This document shows, one piece after another, positions 12,001 to 27,000 of a stretch of DNA of 64,000 nucleotides. A program made the translations under genes and the position numbers. The DNA is from Membranipora membranacea (Eukaryota; Bryozoa; Gymnolaemata; Cheilostomatida; Membraniporidae). The notes below the pieces were generated by a model. The model ran no database searches. It saw only the letters and a list, made by a program, of their open reading frames with translations, and had not been told where the DNA came from. The stretch is from assembly GCA_914767715.1 (NCBI GenBank), contig OU612074.1, forward strand, positions 20,508,062 to 20,572,061, written 5' to 3'. Numbering within the stretch: the first letter of the stretch is position 1; the number at the start of each line of letters is the position of its first letter.

Positions 12001-15000
12001 GAATTGCTATTAGCACAATTCAACCGCCCAGCGATGTAGAAAACAATATCATTTCCGGTTGGCTCAGCAATCCAACTTCTCTGTCTCTCAATAGTACACC
12101 GGATGAGCATGAGCACCAAAACAAGCTCTACCAACCTAGTGATTGGCTCATCAATGAAGAAGTTGATTTTAATGGTTCAACAACAGACTACCCTAGTGAG
12201 AAAACCAGCCTTCCTTCACATCAGAGTGAGACAGCAGCCTCTGGCAAAAAAACCCACCACTTGCCGTGAAAAATCTACCTACTGGCTGATCAGTGGGCAA
12301 AACATATGAATAAATCCTGTAACCGATACCAAAAACACAGGACAAAAGTAAAAGATCTATGATGACTGCCCAAACAACCTTTCCACACTACTGAATCCGA
12401 ATCCAAACCTACAACTCATAGAAACCTCATTGTCACACATAATTACAACAGAGAACTGTCACCTGCATGCTTCGATAGACATTGCTGGCACTGATATACA
12501 GCCTGATAACAAGGTCTTACAGCAGTCACCAGTCAACCAGATGACTTCTAGCAACGCTGACCGATTGAAGACAGCTTCTGATGTCGGTAGGATAATGTAT
12601 AAGGATGGTATAATGCAACGCCATACATCACCCTTCAAACGGGCAGTGAAGAAATTCACAACACATGCATGAAAGTTTGAACAAATAAAACCAACTTTCT
12701 TTCAAAATGCGGCATATACACAATCACAAAACACAATCATATACGCAAAACGACTTGGTTGTTGGAAAGCAAAAAGTGGTAAACATTAAAATAACTGAAT
12801 TTATGCACATAAACTGACCTGAACGTCATCGTAGGTCATACATGTCTAAATATGTCACTGTCGCAAACTAGTTGTATCTTCACATACGTACTTAGCAGCT
12901 ACCGTGTTACACATAGACAATCAGACAAGGAAACAAGTACAGCAGCAGACAAGTCCATAAGTACACCAGGCAGTGCTTTACAACAGGGTATGTATAAAAA
13001 CAACTACAATACATTGGTTTAATTGAACAGATCGGTCATTCGTACTGTATTTCTCTTAGACACTGATGATATAAAATCCAAGACACATATGTTCGGAACA
13101 CAACATATTTTACTGTGTCATGCTGCTACATTGCAAACTAGACAATTGTTCTGGGATATTTCCACACTCAAACTTTGGATTGTCATTTTATGATGGCCAT
13201 AGTGTTTGTCATGTACACGGTAGAACCTGTTTCACTGGTTTAATTTATTCATTTCAGTGATTTCCGCTTCCGATAGGTCTGACTTCGGGTATGAATATGA
13301 CGAAAGCTATGCTTTTGAAACTAACAAGGCGTTCAATGGATTCACATCAATAGATCAGTGCAACAGTAAGTATTAGTTATTTGTCCAATTTTTTCTCCAA
13401 AAGATTATATTGCATGCCGCAATGGCAGAGAGCTCTCAGTCCCAATATACCCAAGTATAAAGTTTCAAACGAATATATCCGGTAGATAAATTGCTTATCC
13501 CTTGTAATCATTTACAATTGGCATAAAGACGAAGGCTCAATACAAACTGCAGCCTTCTAATCTATCTTCATGACGAAACCGTTGTATAAATATCTTCTTA
13601 GATATTTTTTGTAAACCAAAGTGTCACACCCCATCCATGTCAGTATCAAAGCATCCTATTTTTCAGAATCACAACTACAGAGAGGTTCGATGAAGGATGG
13701 CAGAATGGTAATCAGAGTGATCTTATGACAGGTATTCTACCCATAGCTGTTTTGGATAATAAAACACTAGGTAAACAAACTTCTGCATATGAACAGAAAA
13801 ACAACATCTACGAGTTTGGTTTCAGACGAATAATTTTCTCACAAGTTAGTATGGGAATGTTTGGTATGGATGATAATGACCGTTACCAACTGCTTGTTTA
13901 GCAGCTCAAATAGGTATAACGAATTTTGATGACACTTCGAATGAAAGATGGTAAACCTCAAAAAATTAAACACTATAATTGTCATGATTGAATAGACAAA
14001 CTCATTTTTAGTCGGAGAGAGTGAATCAAAGGTGATGGTTGACCCAAAACAACGTCCTAGCACTCAAGGTAACAGTATCCTAAGAGGTTGTGTGTGTTCT
14101 TGTAGTACTGGAGCATCTATGTCCAGTATATACTGCCACTGGGTACCAATGTAGAAAAAATTGGCATATGAGCTCCTCCCCATTTTAACTCTGCTCTTGT
14201 TTATATCATTTCAGATGACTTGGCTATCCTAAATTTTAAGAGGAACTCGAAAGGTTTGAATCATAATTAATACAGTGATATAGAATTGACTTCGGTGTTA
14301 CCTTAATCTTTCAAAAACCAAGTGCATCCATTTTTGGTTTCTTTATCTATGAGAACTAGTATATATAGGTATAGATTTCGGTGTGGTGAAAATAAATTGA
14401 TAGTGAGGTTTGCAACCCAGACTTTGATGAAAGCGCCAAGCAGGATATTGGATCTCTCTTAATTCATTATGAATTTTTCCCCAATAATTAGAAAATATGA
14501 TCAGAATGGAAAATAACCAAATGCGTGATAGTTTCCTTCAAGATTGGAAGATAATTCTATTACCTCTTTAGGGCACTCCTGCGTATTCAAATATGATTGG
14601 GAAAATTTACTATTCAGCCGAGATAGACAACAACAGATCTGGTTACAAGCTATGATGTGGGAGCGCTCTACAGGGGCAAGAAAAATATCAAAAGGAATCA
14701 TTACCGCATTTTCAATACAGCTCATACTTTCCTAATTGTTATCAACATGGTTTGAATGATACAACGCTACAAAAGTTCATACTTTGCTCATTATGAAGAT
14801 GAATGATAGTGTGGCACTTGTGTTTCAGCTACAATAATCAGTCAGGGGTACCTGTATGTCACAGCTTTAAGAGAATGTGGGGTAAGGGAACACCATTTTT
14901 ACATTTGGCAAACATGGTGGTATGGGGTATAAACTATCCTCACTCAGAATATTCAATTGATTTTTGAAGTGATTAAAAGCAAGGAAAATATTAATGTTAG

Positions 15001-18000
15001 CAATTACATCACATCACATCACCATGTATCTGTAACAGCTTGTTTATGGCATGGACAGATAAAATAAAAATAAACACTGGGTGGTGCAGATATTTGGCTT
15101 GGCATATAAACTGCTCTGTCCTGTTCAAATAGGAAGGTGATTTTTTTAAACGGGATTTATTTATGATGTACGCAATAAAAGCTATGGGTGTTAAGTTTAA
15201 AGCACAAATTCTGATCATGAACTCATACAGCAGACTGAGTCTGCCCAAATGATCTTAGATATGAAGATACCACTGCCACTAGGTTGCTTGTAATTTCTCT
15301 CGCTCGCAAAATTTAGTTTGCATTTTCTGACGCACGAGAAGAGCCACCACGTTCAATCAGTACAATAACTTATTCCATTGTCAGTTTATTCCTGCATAGA
15401 TCTGGTTTGATCCAAGTATTTTTGTATCGTGTTGCTGCAATCCAATTGTGTGCTACCAGCAAAGTGGCCATGATTATCCATCTGTTTAGAAGGTAACTTT
15501 ACATTGAATAAGGTTAAAGTGTCTTCATTCATAATGGCATGATGTGATTTTATTGTTATCTTGCTCTGTAAAATGTTGAGATTCGCTCCCATTTGTTGAA
15601 ATCGTGTTGTATCATATTCGACTGTGGTGCATTGATTATTAAAATAAAATCTGCTCATGGAACGCAATCTGTTGTCTACTCGAGTACTTGACTTAATTTG
15701 AAAAATTAAATGTTATATTTTGATGAGGAATACCTCTGAATGAGGATTGCTTTTCACTCAATGAGATCAATTTGTGTTATTACAGTTTTATAGAGACTAT
15801 TTACCAATTGTTTGATCTACATACCAAATATTTTGTAACTACCAATATCAATCAACATGATGGCCAACCACTAATTGCCATAGTTTTCTACATGATTCCC
15901 AGATAATCCTTATAGTCACTCTACTCACCTTCTCAGTCAGGGTTCCCTCACTGAACTTCTTGGCTGCCTTTTCTATTATTTTCTGCAATAAAGATTAATA
16001 TGGTGTGAGCAGCTGGCAAGAATTCATCTCTAGAGCTTGTAAGCTCAAGGAACGCAATCTGTTGTCTACTCGAGTACTTGACTTAATTTGAAAAATTGCA
16101 TGTTATATTTTGATGAGGAATACCTCTGAATGAGGATTGCTTTTCACTCAATGAGATCAATTTGTGTTATTACAGTTTTATAGAGACTATTTACCAATTG
16201 TTTGATCTACAGAACAAATATTTTGTAACTACCAATATCAATCAACATGATGGCCAACCACTAATTGCCATAGTTTTCTACATGATTCCCAGATAATCCT
16301 TATAGTCACTCTACTCACCTTCTCAGTCGGGGTTCCCTCACTGAACTTCTTGGCTGCCTTTTCTATTATTTTCTGCAATAAAGATTAATCTGGTGTGAGC
16401 GGCTCGCAAGAATCTATCTTAATCTTAATCTGTTAATCATTTCTAAGCCTCACATGTATTTGTTTCAAACCTAATGGACCACATTCATTCAGTCTCAAAC
16501 ATAGAATTATGTTATGTTGAAACACTCCGGAAAAACCCAACCAACCTATCTTGGCTTACGATTCGTTAACATGCAGTTTGCAGTTTTTTAAATCAGAATG
16601 TTTAAACTGCGCATAGACTTGACGGGAGGGGGCTCATAATATGATATCATTTAATGGTATTCCAATATGTATAGCTGCTACAAAAATGCAAAGGCGAAAG
16701 AAAGAAATACATTCCTCTTGTGTTCTAAACACAGGAATAGACAATCTTAAATCACCACTTTACTGGCTAGTAATTGAGGTCCTGGTAACTGTGTTGGATC
16801 TAATTGTATTGGTTGAGTAAAAGAGCCAGGACTTTCTTGAAATTACTTATTGAGCAGGCATCAATCTGTTTATTGATTGGCCATCTTCTCATGACTTGCC
16901 ATGTTAGGTGAATCGGTTAAGCGCTTGCTCTGTAATATGAAAGTCATGGGTTTGACCCCAATATACAACAGAGAAATTATCTCACAATTGTCAAATAATA
17001 CTTTTCTCCCTTTATCTTGCCAACCCAACAAATTAGAGCAGCCAGAACACAAATTTCCATCCGATGCAATTTATTGAAAATTATCTCACAATTGTCAAAT
17101 AATACTTTCTAGCTCTCTCTATCTTGCAAACCCAACCAATTAGAGCAGCCAGAACATTGGCTTTTGAGGTTCTAAAGTAAAGCAAACTGTTACTATTCTT
17201 TCAATTGAGTTAAGATACTGTTGTCCTCAGTTTAGGGGCTATCTAAGAGAAAAATGCTTATAACAATGTGCAATGTTGCTATGTATTGACGAAATAGCTT
17301 AGTACCTCAGTATTTCACCGTAACCTACCACACAATGCAGGATATTGTGGGCATCGACTTGAAAATTAAAGAGAGGAAAACATGTTTTACCTGTCCTTCC
17401 TCCTTTTGTGTCTCGACCTTCTTTTTCGTTTCTTTGTTGCTCCACACTTCATTTCCGGTATCCCCAAGCGCCCTTCCAAAAACTACTTTGGCAGCCAAAT
17501 CCGGCCTATTCCATTCCAGCGACATACTCAGTAGATTTTTATATGTGACCTTCAATATATATGAAATAAAATGTTCACATGAAATCAAGGATGAAGTAAA
17601 ACCAATTAAGCCAAGATAGATTTTTTTGTCAGTTTCAGTTTCTTGCATAAAGTAAATTTCCTTGTGCCATATTCTGCATGCTATCTCAGGTTAAACTATT
17701 TGCTGGTCCTGTTGCTAAATAACATTCAACAATTACCTAAGGGGGGAAGAGGGCTGCGGGGTCGGCTGGTGGGGGCTTTACGGGGATGTGTGGAGGGGGC
17801 ATTTGGTATATTGGGCTTCTTGGTCGCTCGTCGAATCGGGGTGGTCTCAGCTTTGCATAATCGGGTGGTCGCTACTCTAGTCTTGACACTTTTGGAGTAG
17901 GCTATCAGACCATACCGCTGAATCTTTTATCCTGACTTTTAATAAATCATTTTACAAGAAATATTCAAGCAGAAACCGAATAAAAAAAAGGCTGGTCTTT

Positions 18001-21000
18001 TGATTCTGTTTCCAGAACACAACTGTCTCAGATGCTACTCCCACTATTCAAAGCGGCACTTTTAAAACAACACTAGTTTAAATCAAAATATCAAACTGAG
18101 TTATCTTTAAACCATTTACTGAGAACCTTGAGATTACCTTGACTTCAATACAACACATAGGCAAAAGCATGCATTCTTGCATCATTTTGTCATTAAGCAA
18201 AATTTGTGATTGGCTTAAGCCGCTAGCTATTGGCTATTTCCTGCTGTTATGAATTTGACGACATATCAAACTGTCTATAAATCAACCTTGTTAGTGCAGC
18301 TGGTGGAGCACCAGGTTACTGTCGCAATTGTTGTCGGTTTGATGCTCACAAAATTTCATGCAGTAAATTAAGCAATACAATGCAGGATGGGGATTGACCC
18401 TACATCTACTGCGTCAGTGTTAAGCGCGCTACCAAGGCTGAATAATAGTAAATTTTAAACTGATAAAATCATAAACGTTGCAAGTGACGAGTTGCTCTCA
18501 CCTCTGGCGGAGTTTCACGCTTTCTGTTGTATATCTGTATAGCCTCTAACAGCTTCTGCAATAGGCCATCAGACGACGAGCTCTCGATCTGGGTTAGATT
18601 GAGCACCAATACCTGTAAACAAGAATAGTGAAAAGTATGTAGGGCTATTCACGTCCCAACCAACGGCGGTTTGCTATTAGAATACAAACAAAAGTTAACC
18701 AACACTTACATTATAACACATGTTTATGAATTTGTCACCAAAGTCACCTTTTCAACCTTTCAATGGATAATAGGTAAAAATTTCATCACATATGCCATGT
18801 ACCAATATTACCATGTCATCTTGGATGGCCTCTATAATTTTCTTGAAATAACCAAATGTTTTTTTTTTCTCCTCTTCATCTCCTTCGAGTCGTTCTGCCT
18901 GTTTAGGTAAGTGTTGTCTGCAAAGTTTCATCATCTCTCCCAGGAACTTTTTATCATCAGATTTGTCTTTCCTTCGTCAAATTTAAACAATAATGTAAAG
19001 TTTATTACAAATGTACTGTACTGTCATGTGCCAGAATGTCTTTTGATTCGCAAAAACTCATAGATGGGATACAGCGACTATGATTAAAGACTGTTAACCG
19101 ATGGCAATGATCGCAGTCTCATGGTTGCTTAGATTTAGGACAGTGTTGTCATCTGTCATCTGATTCTTTACACATAAATGCCAGATAAAGTGTTATGATA
19201 GAGTACAGCATTATAATTCTGTAAGACGACTAACCACACAAAGCCTACACAGGCACAAAGGCACCGTACAAACTGTTTTACCTACATGAAAAGGTCATGT
19301 TTTAGCTGAAACAATTATGATTGGATCAGTCAGACAAGGATCAGATAACTAAGACAAGAACTCGAATTAATGAGACTGCTCTGTTTGCAGAGTGAGGGAT
19401 TTTGGAAACACATATATCAAGGATAACAATCATTTGGTAGAAATAGGCTGCAGCTGCAACATGGGACATTTAAGATCAATATGATTAAACAGTTTGATAT
19501 ACTGGAAAATTCGCATCTAGCACTACTTTGTTTTGCACAGCTTCTAATGTCTGAATGCACTCGTTTTTTCAGTTTAATCATAGATCCTGTTTTTGATCAC
19601 CCACCTGTGCTATCACTCGAAAGCATGTTAGCTCATGGCTTGATTGAGTGATATTGGAGGACAGAAACAAATGATATTTGTTGAGACTTCTTTTGCCTCT
19701 GATGGATTTTTTAATTTATTATAAATTTCAATGGACAGCTCACACTCTTACCTTTGCCATTCATCGCTCTTCTCACAGAGCTCGGCTATAAGATCTGCTG
19801 CTCGACCAGAACCTTTCACTACAACAAGAGGAGCCCTGAATTCAAGCCGATGGGCACATGCTTCCATGGCTGTTGGACCCCCATCCAGCAAAACAGAGAC
19901 TACTGGAACTTCATCTTTTCCGCTGCTCTCACAGAGAAATTTCTCAAACTCAATGCGCCAATCAAGTTCTCCACCAAACTTGTCCCTTTTAGTTTCAGGG
20001 GGTTCCTTCTTGGGATTATCGTCCACCATGACGAACAGAGAGTGGTTGGGGTCAATCAGCTGGTTTTGGTTTTCCTTTGGTTGGATTGTGCCATCAAACT
20101 GATATTCTGCTGTGAACGCATCCTACAGATTAGAATTGGAAGTTTCATCAAGGTATCAATATCGGCAATGTTGCTGTTGGATGCTTTTATACAACTCACG
20201 AATATTCAATCAACAAGCTGCGTCAATGTAACCAATCAAAAGAACATTCTTCTTGGTTCAGGTCTTAGAAAGCAATAGGATTGCAGACAGGGTTGACTGT
20301 TCCTTATTACAATTGATCTTTTTTATATAGGGACTAGGCCTTAAAAGAAACAGTTGCATCAGAATCCTCAAGATATCAGATGAGGCAGCAAAAATGTCCA
20401 AAGTGGGATTTGAACTCAGGACTAGGTGCATGTTAAAGCATACATGAAACAAAATCTTTGAATCATCAAAGGTGTTTTGCCAGCTAATAAGTTCAAAATG
20501 AGCCAATACAATCAGGCTATTAAAAGGGAAACCATAAACCAGCCACTATCCATATCAAATTACTCTCATAGCAATGGACGAAGAGCTAAATTTACAAGGA
20601 CATTATTTAATGATATGACTTATTTCAAAGTGCAAAAACTCTAGGTCTAGAAGGGTCTAGAGTATGTTATCAACCCTGTTACAGAATACCTCCAAAATAT
20701 CTTTCTCTAGGCCACCTTTGACCGTTGACCAATACTGATTTGTGATAATTCCTATTAAAAGTATAGCAGCTTAGTGACTGTCCTAGGCAAACAAGGACTA
20801 GGCTTACTGTTATATGGATTGTGGTTCATCACTTTAGTGTTCATCTGAAACTTGGCATATGACATACTATAGATCCTGGTTTGATACAAAACAAATTAAG
20901 GAGATTGGCTCAAAATCTGAGGTGAAAAACGATGGATACATTTCACATTCAATTAATGCTAAGTCTTGACTGAAACTTTGATTCTCTTTTCTCACAAGCA

Positions 21001-24000
21001 CATGCTTAAAAGGTCAACTCCAATACCTCATTGCACATCGTCTATAGTTCCAAAAGGGTCAGTTTTGGGCTTGTTTTGAAACTAAGCTGCAGGGAAATTA
21101 ACCAGATTGTACTCTACAATAATTCATGGTTGCTCTAGGAATCAAGTCAATCATACTCTCCATAGGCATAGTTCAGCAATATACAAAGAGTGTGTTGCAT
21201 TATGATTAGTCTCATCTATATTAATTCATCAGAATGTCAAATGCTGGTATCTCTATCGCTAATGTGAAGACTGAGTTGTAAGATAATTAGAGCAGATCGC
21301 ATACGTTTAAGCAATTAAATTTTTTGTAAATATTTCGATTTTGCATTACATTCGCCATCTAAAATACTACCAAAAGACCATAGCAATATATGGTATGGCG
21401 GCAAGTCCTGCAATTGTAACATAATGTTTTTGCACTGAAAAAATTCGTAGCTCTTTTATTATTATAAACTTTTTTATTTGGCAGATTTCATATATCGCAC
21501 TTCTGTTAAAAAATGAGGTATAGTGTAAGTATCTGCCCCCAGCAATCTATGAGGTATTTATGGGTTTGTACATGGCAAACCCGATAACCTACCATTTCTA
21601 TATATTCTAATTGTTGTTGTTTACACCATGAGTGAAAATAATTTTTATTTTCAGGAGAAATTTCACAATATAAGATAACTTTATTCATTAGCCTTTGTCA
21701 CGATCTCGCTTTGAAATTTTTCTAAATTATATAGAGGTTGAAGGTACTTGGGATTTTTCAGTACCTAAAACTAACCTAAAAACCTTATAGCTGAGCCCCA
21801 GGATGATTTCTGACATTGTAGCAAATAGTTTCCCACAGAGATAGATTGCGATGTTTTGATGTTTGCGACGCTGATTGGTTCAACACAGCCCAACTGCTTT
21901 ACAAACATAACTATTCAATCTGATGTGACCAATTCATTAGTAATTTTCGTCAGTGCTGACATGCATGGGTTGTTTTTGTCTTTCTTTTAGGAAATGGTTA
22001 TACTTTCATTACACTGTTTAAGGTTTACTCTACGTCAGAGTTGTTTCTGGGTCTGATTTTCAGTGTCAGCCCTTTCTTGACAATTGGCCTATCTAGTTGA
22101 ATGCCTTAGAAATTGAAAATTTAACTCTTAGTTTGATATATTGATTATGGTGGGTGAAATTTTTGCGGGAGAAAAAGCTTACCTCTGTTTCTAAAGTCAT
22201 GTCGTCTTCAGCAGCCACGGAATTATCCACTTGTTTCTAGAAATGCAAAAAAGATCAGCGTAATTACAAGAAAAAACGATAGATTGACCACCCACAGTTA
22301 TTTAGACAGGAGAAAACGGGAACACCAAAAATTTATCGCATATTCAGAAATTATTGCTTCCTAGTCAACCAAATTACCCCTTTATTACCTTAATTAAATC
22401 CACAACAGCTTATTCATCAATTAATCACAATATTCATTTGCCATTGTGATGATATATCAGCATTATATCATTTTTCATTTCTTCATAATAATATTCTAAT
22501 GCTGCTATTTTGATATTGACATTTTTACTGATATAGTTTTTAACAAGTCAGGCATATATCATGTTTTTATCTTTTCATTTGAAGAAGTGAGCATGTTATC
22601 CACAACTGCAATAAAACATCTAAAGTGACCTAGAAACTCATCAGAAAAAAATTTTAGCGTCAAACCTTGTTGAAGATGTTGGAGAACCATTTGACATCAT
22701 TGTTATGCTACCATGAGGGCCATAGACAGAACCTTATTTGCATAATTGCTGCTGTAATAGCTTTATATCTATTTGTTCTCAAATTGAATTCATGTGCAAC
22801 GCCGTGCAATATTGCCTGTTGATGTGAGTAATGTAAATTTTTATTGATGCTACATCGTGGCATCTCACCTGTCTTTCCTCAGCTTTCACTTCTTTGTTTT
22901 TGTATCGAAGAGAGTCTCCACCAGCTATTGAGTGGTACGATACTACGCCTAGCAGCACAACATCTTCCAGCTTAGAGGACCCAGTTTCAGCTATATACTC
23001 CTTTACTGCTGATCCGATCAACTTTGCCACACCAACATGGGTACCTGGTGTCAAAACCCATGTGCCTGCAAGAAAAAACAATTCCCCACTATTACCATTA
23101 CCAACATCAACAATCACAGTTCCCTGACCCATCTAAGAGTTCTGAACCTTTGGGGCTTAATCTATCTGAATTTATATCTGCAGCGTTAAAATATCCTTCT
23201 ACTGCTGTAGACCATCTATTCTTTTAGGGGCTGTAACATCAAATAACCTATCTCTAAATAATAATATTATTTTAATTTCTTAAATGAGATTGAGCACCAG
23301 CACTTGATTTGTAATGATACTCACAGCAGTTTATTATATTTATAGCTTCGATTAAATTTTCACAGGTCTCCTCGTGTTTTTACCGTATTTTACTGTATCT
23401 TAATTTGCTACCTCCTGTCAGTGCACATGGTTCTGACAGATTTTGTTTTGATGGTATAATTGTACACATGTGAAACTGTGACTACCTTTAGTTGATGCCA
23501 TGGCTAAGTCATGCAAACTTCTTTGTAGGCCTGTCTGAACACGATCGAGGGCAGAATTTGTAGCATTCTTCATTCCTCCTAGAATTGAAACCACAAGCTC
23601 TGGATGTTTCCGGTTCCAAAGTTTTTTCCTTGTTATGAGTGTCATTAAGCTCTTCATCTTTGGCTCATCAGTATCCTTGTTTGCAACGCACACATACTTG
23701 AAAAGAAATTATAAATCTGCAAATACAGATTCTTGCTAACAGATGATAGAGTTACACCTGAGATGACTAGCGGTGGTATAATTACAATTACTGTGTGTTT
23801 GTGTGTGACTAAGTTCACAGGTCCTGTGATAAACAGTTGAGCAAAAAAGGAAATTTTTACGCCTCAGAAGGTCAACCACTATTTCGGGTAAAAATTGCCT
23901 AATGAAAGAGTTGACTTAATAATAACATAAGTAGGCCAATGGATCAAGGTTAATATTCATGATTTATTATCAACAATAATTTATTCTGTGATTCCCAATG

Positions 24001-27000
24001 TATGTATTCTGCTGAAAATTATGAGACAAAACTCATGTTAAATCACTAGCAATGAGGAGTCAATTTGTTTGGTTTTACCCGAGTAGAAAATCGACAAGAT
24101 TTTATCAAATACTGATATAATAAAACTTTGGAAACCCAGCATAAGCTGTATCTTTAATATGGTATCAGTTCCGTTAGAAAATGTACAACATCTTTCATTG
24201 CAGATTTATCTGTGATGCAGCAGGCATTAATTGCCTTCTTGTTGATTTTTTCTGTACGGATTCAGTAAGGTCAGTAGTAAGTTAGTCTAATAGCTATTCA
24301 TGCAGAAGTTATGAAAAATCTTGACTCTAAAAGGATCCAAAACACTATGTGCAGTGTTGCAATTTTTGTCATCTATGAGGGTTCAAAGTCAATCGCTCTA
24401 CCAGCGCAATTACCTACAACTCCCAAGGTAATGGCGGCACTTCAAGTGAACCTTAGACTCCTTTCTGTAACTCACTTTTCAGTAATCATCAATTCAACTA
24501 GTCCATAGTAATTTGCACACAGTAAATCCTGTTTGCATGAATTATCAATCTCACTTACCGAAGGTGTGTAGTATGATGTTGCAGCGTTGGTGAAGAAGTG
24601 AATATTACCATACGCCATAGCATATCCGCGTCTGTAATGAAAAAAAAACGAATGAAGAATACCGTGATGGACAAATGATTTCAGAAGGGTTGAAAGTGAT
24701 ATATCATTTTATTTGCAAGTATTGCAATCAAGGTTTCATGGTTCTCTAGGATTTAGAATTTACATCCATTAATAGAGAAGAAGCACCAAAGCTATTAGCA
24801 ATTGCATCAAATACATTTTGAATGCAATCATTCAGTAAATTTGAATAGAAATGGTGCAAAATTTAAAATTAAAGAATTTATGATTTTTTGTTCAGATTTG
24901 GCATTTATTAATTAAGCTGTTATACTTCATCAGTTCAGACAGTATCATGCTTACACCGTAAACACTATATCACATTGGTAAGCTGATTGATTTTCACCGT
25001 GTACCATGACACCAACCAAGGTGAATTTTTAAGAGCCTCAAGGTTATTTCTTACTGTTCGCTGTAGAATTCGTCCTCGATATATTTCTTTACATGTTTCT
25101 TGTATTCCTCATATGATCCTCCTAAGAAACATAATCTAACTGTTAACAAAAAGGAAAATAATGTCACGTGTCACATGTTTCTATGCATCTAATAGAGCCA
25201 AGCTCAAGACATTCAAGCATAATTATCTTAAAATTCAATCTCTAACATACACCCATAGGGGTTTTCTCTTAATAAAATTTATCTCCTGCCCTTCAGTTAT
25301 GAATTTTATTATATTGATAAACAATTGTTCTTGAATTTGGTATGTATTTCAAAAATTCACATCAAATCCATTTCATTGGAACCCAATCAATAAAGAAATA
25401 TTGATGCAGGCTTTTTAAGTTAGTGTCTATTCATAAACAAAATCAAGGCCTTCCAAATCATGTGTATAAGTCATTAATTTTAGACTCAATCAATCCATAT
25501 AAACTCTCATGTTGATTGTGATATATGCATATGTTTTTATCATTGGGCCATCATTCAGTACAAGACTCAGGTTCAACCTAAGTATGTGAGGCAAAAAGGA
25601 ATACAGCAAGTTTCAAATTTAGACCAACCTCGGGTAAAAGATGCCAGCATTTTTGGAGAAAATTTCAAGGGCCAAATTTTTAAGGTAGGGCCTCAAATTG
25701 CTGGAGCCAGGCTTGGTCCATACAAAGTTTTGGATGGCTCAAGTTTAACCGGTCCAAGCTTAGACCATGCCAAGTTTGGCTCCGTGCATTTTGTTGCCTG
25801 GCACATCTAAATAAGTTTTAACTCACCATTCCCTCCATCATCATCTCCATCATCTTCTTGTTCTAAAACAGTAATTTGACACATCCGTGACATTTTCTCT
25901 ATCTTCTTTTTTGCTTGTAAGATGGATTGAGAAGATGGTGAAAGAAATATCAATTCATCATAATTTATATAATAGCTAAAGCTGCGTTTACAAGTCCCAC
26001 AAATCGTCTAATAATAACAACTCCGACACAGATTATGAATCTGCTCTATAATCGTTGTCTGTCAACATGTCAACCATACGCTATTTACACACTGTTCATG
26101 CCTATCCAGTTTCAACACAAACTTCCAACTCAACTTGTCGCTGATTGGCTAGTGAGACAACTAGTTAGTTTATTGGCTGAACCATTCATAATCGTGAAGA
26201 ATTGTCGTTCACTTGTGACATTGTGACATTGTGACAGATTTATAACTCTAACATAGTCAACAGATATTTCAATGCCCAAAGCTTAGCTTCAGTTTAAGTC
26301 CTCTGTACACCTTGAGAAATAAATTATTAACAGTTAGAGGTAATAAAACAATGACTAAGGTCTCGACAATAAAAAAAGACAAAGCAATAAGAGATTCAGT
26401 GCAACAATGACTTCAAAGCTAACAAACTGCCTGCTTGGTACAAATTTACAGCTTTGTGTTGTCCCTCAGTCAGGTCATCAATTCATAACTCAGTTTGATA
26501 AAGAATTCCGGGAACTTAGTTGGCTGACATGCTACTTTACACCTTTCAAATCTCAAAAAGATCAAAGCAAATATGGTACCATAGGGCAAATAACTCAAAT
26601 AACTGCCCCGTCTGACAAATGACCTAGGGTTGATAAATTGAGTTTATACTATCATGTTTTTGTGGACACCTTTGGTAAATTTTAAAATTGGATTTGCCTT
26701 TCCATGTTTCAATTTCTGAGTATATTTAGAAATTTCTCTGTTTTGTAACATTGTAAAATTTTGTGTTCCTTCACACATAATTTATTGTTGACCAATGAGA
26801 ATATTGATATGAGAAGACAACTTTATCTTATTGCCAAAACATTAAAGTTTCTTCAAGTGTTAAGAAAATATTGCATGAGCAGTCAAGTATTTAAAATTGT
26901 TGACACCGGTAAAAGCGTCCTGCCATAAACTCCCTGTGAGAGATTTGGCAATAAAGTTTTATAGTTCTCTTCCCAATCAAGTGCAAAGTGTTTTTCCATT

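Larger units (their letters stand above)
9961..15928. other. Largest TRPM-A intron
   Basis: Holds the degenerate tandem repeat (10690-11420), the hydrophilic plus-strand ORFs (11775-12672) and several short plus-strand segments with splice-like ends (13263-13363, 13671-13733, 14012-14068). Further optional TRPM-A linker exons could hide here because both flanks are phase 0. Confidence 0.5.

Noticed and set aside
15386-15667. 93-codon minus-strand ORF as an extra TRPM-A exon
   Set aside because: It ends in its own stop, lacks a usable donor, and resembles no TRPM segment.
19731-20278. Plus-strand ORFs of 123 and 174 codons
   Set aside because: Shadow frames over the minus-strand TRPM-A MHR2 exon, which carries the conserved protein motifs.
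25586-25810. Plus-strand ORF with gly/pro pattern (GPQIAGARLGP)
   Set aside because: No splice context or family match; the apparent repeat is short and likely chance.
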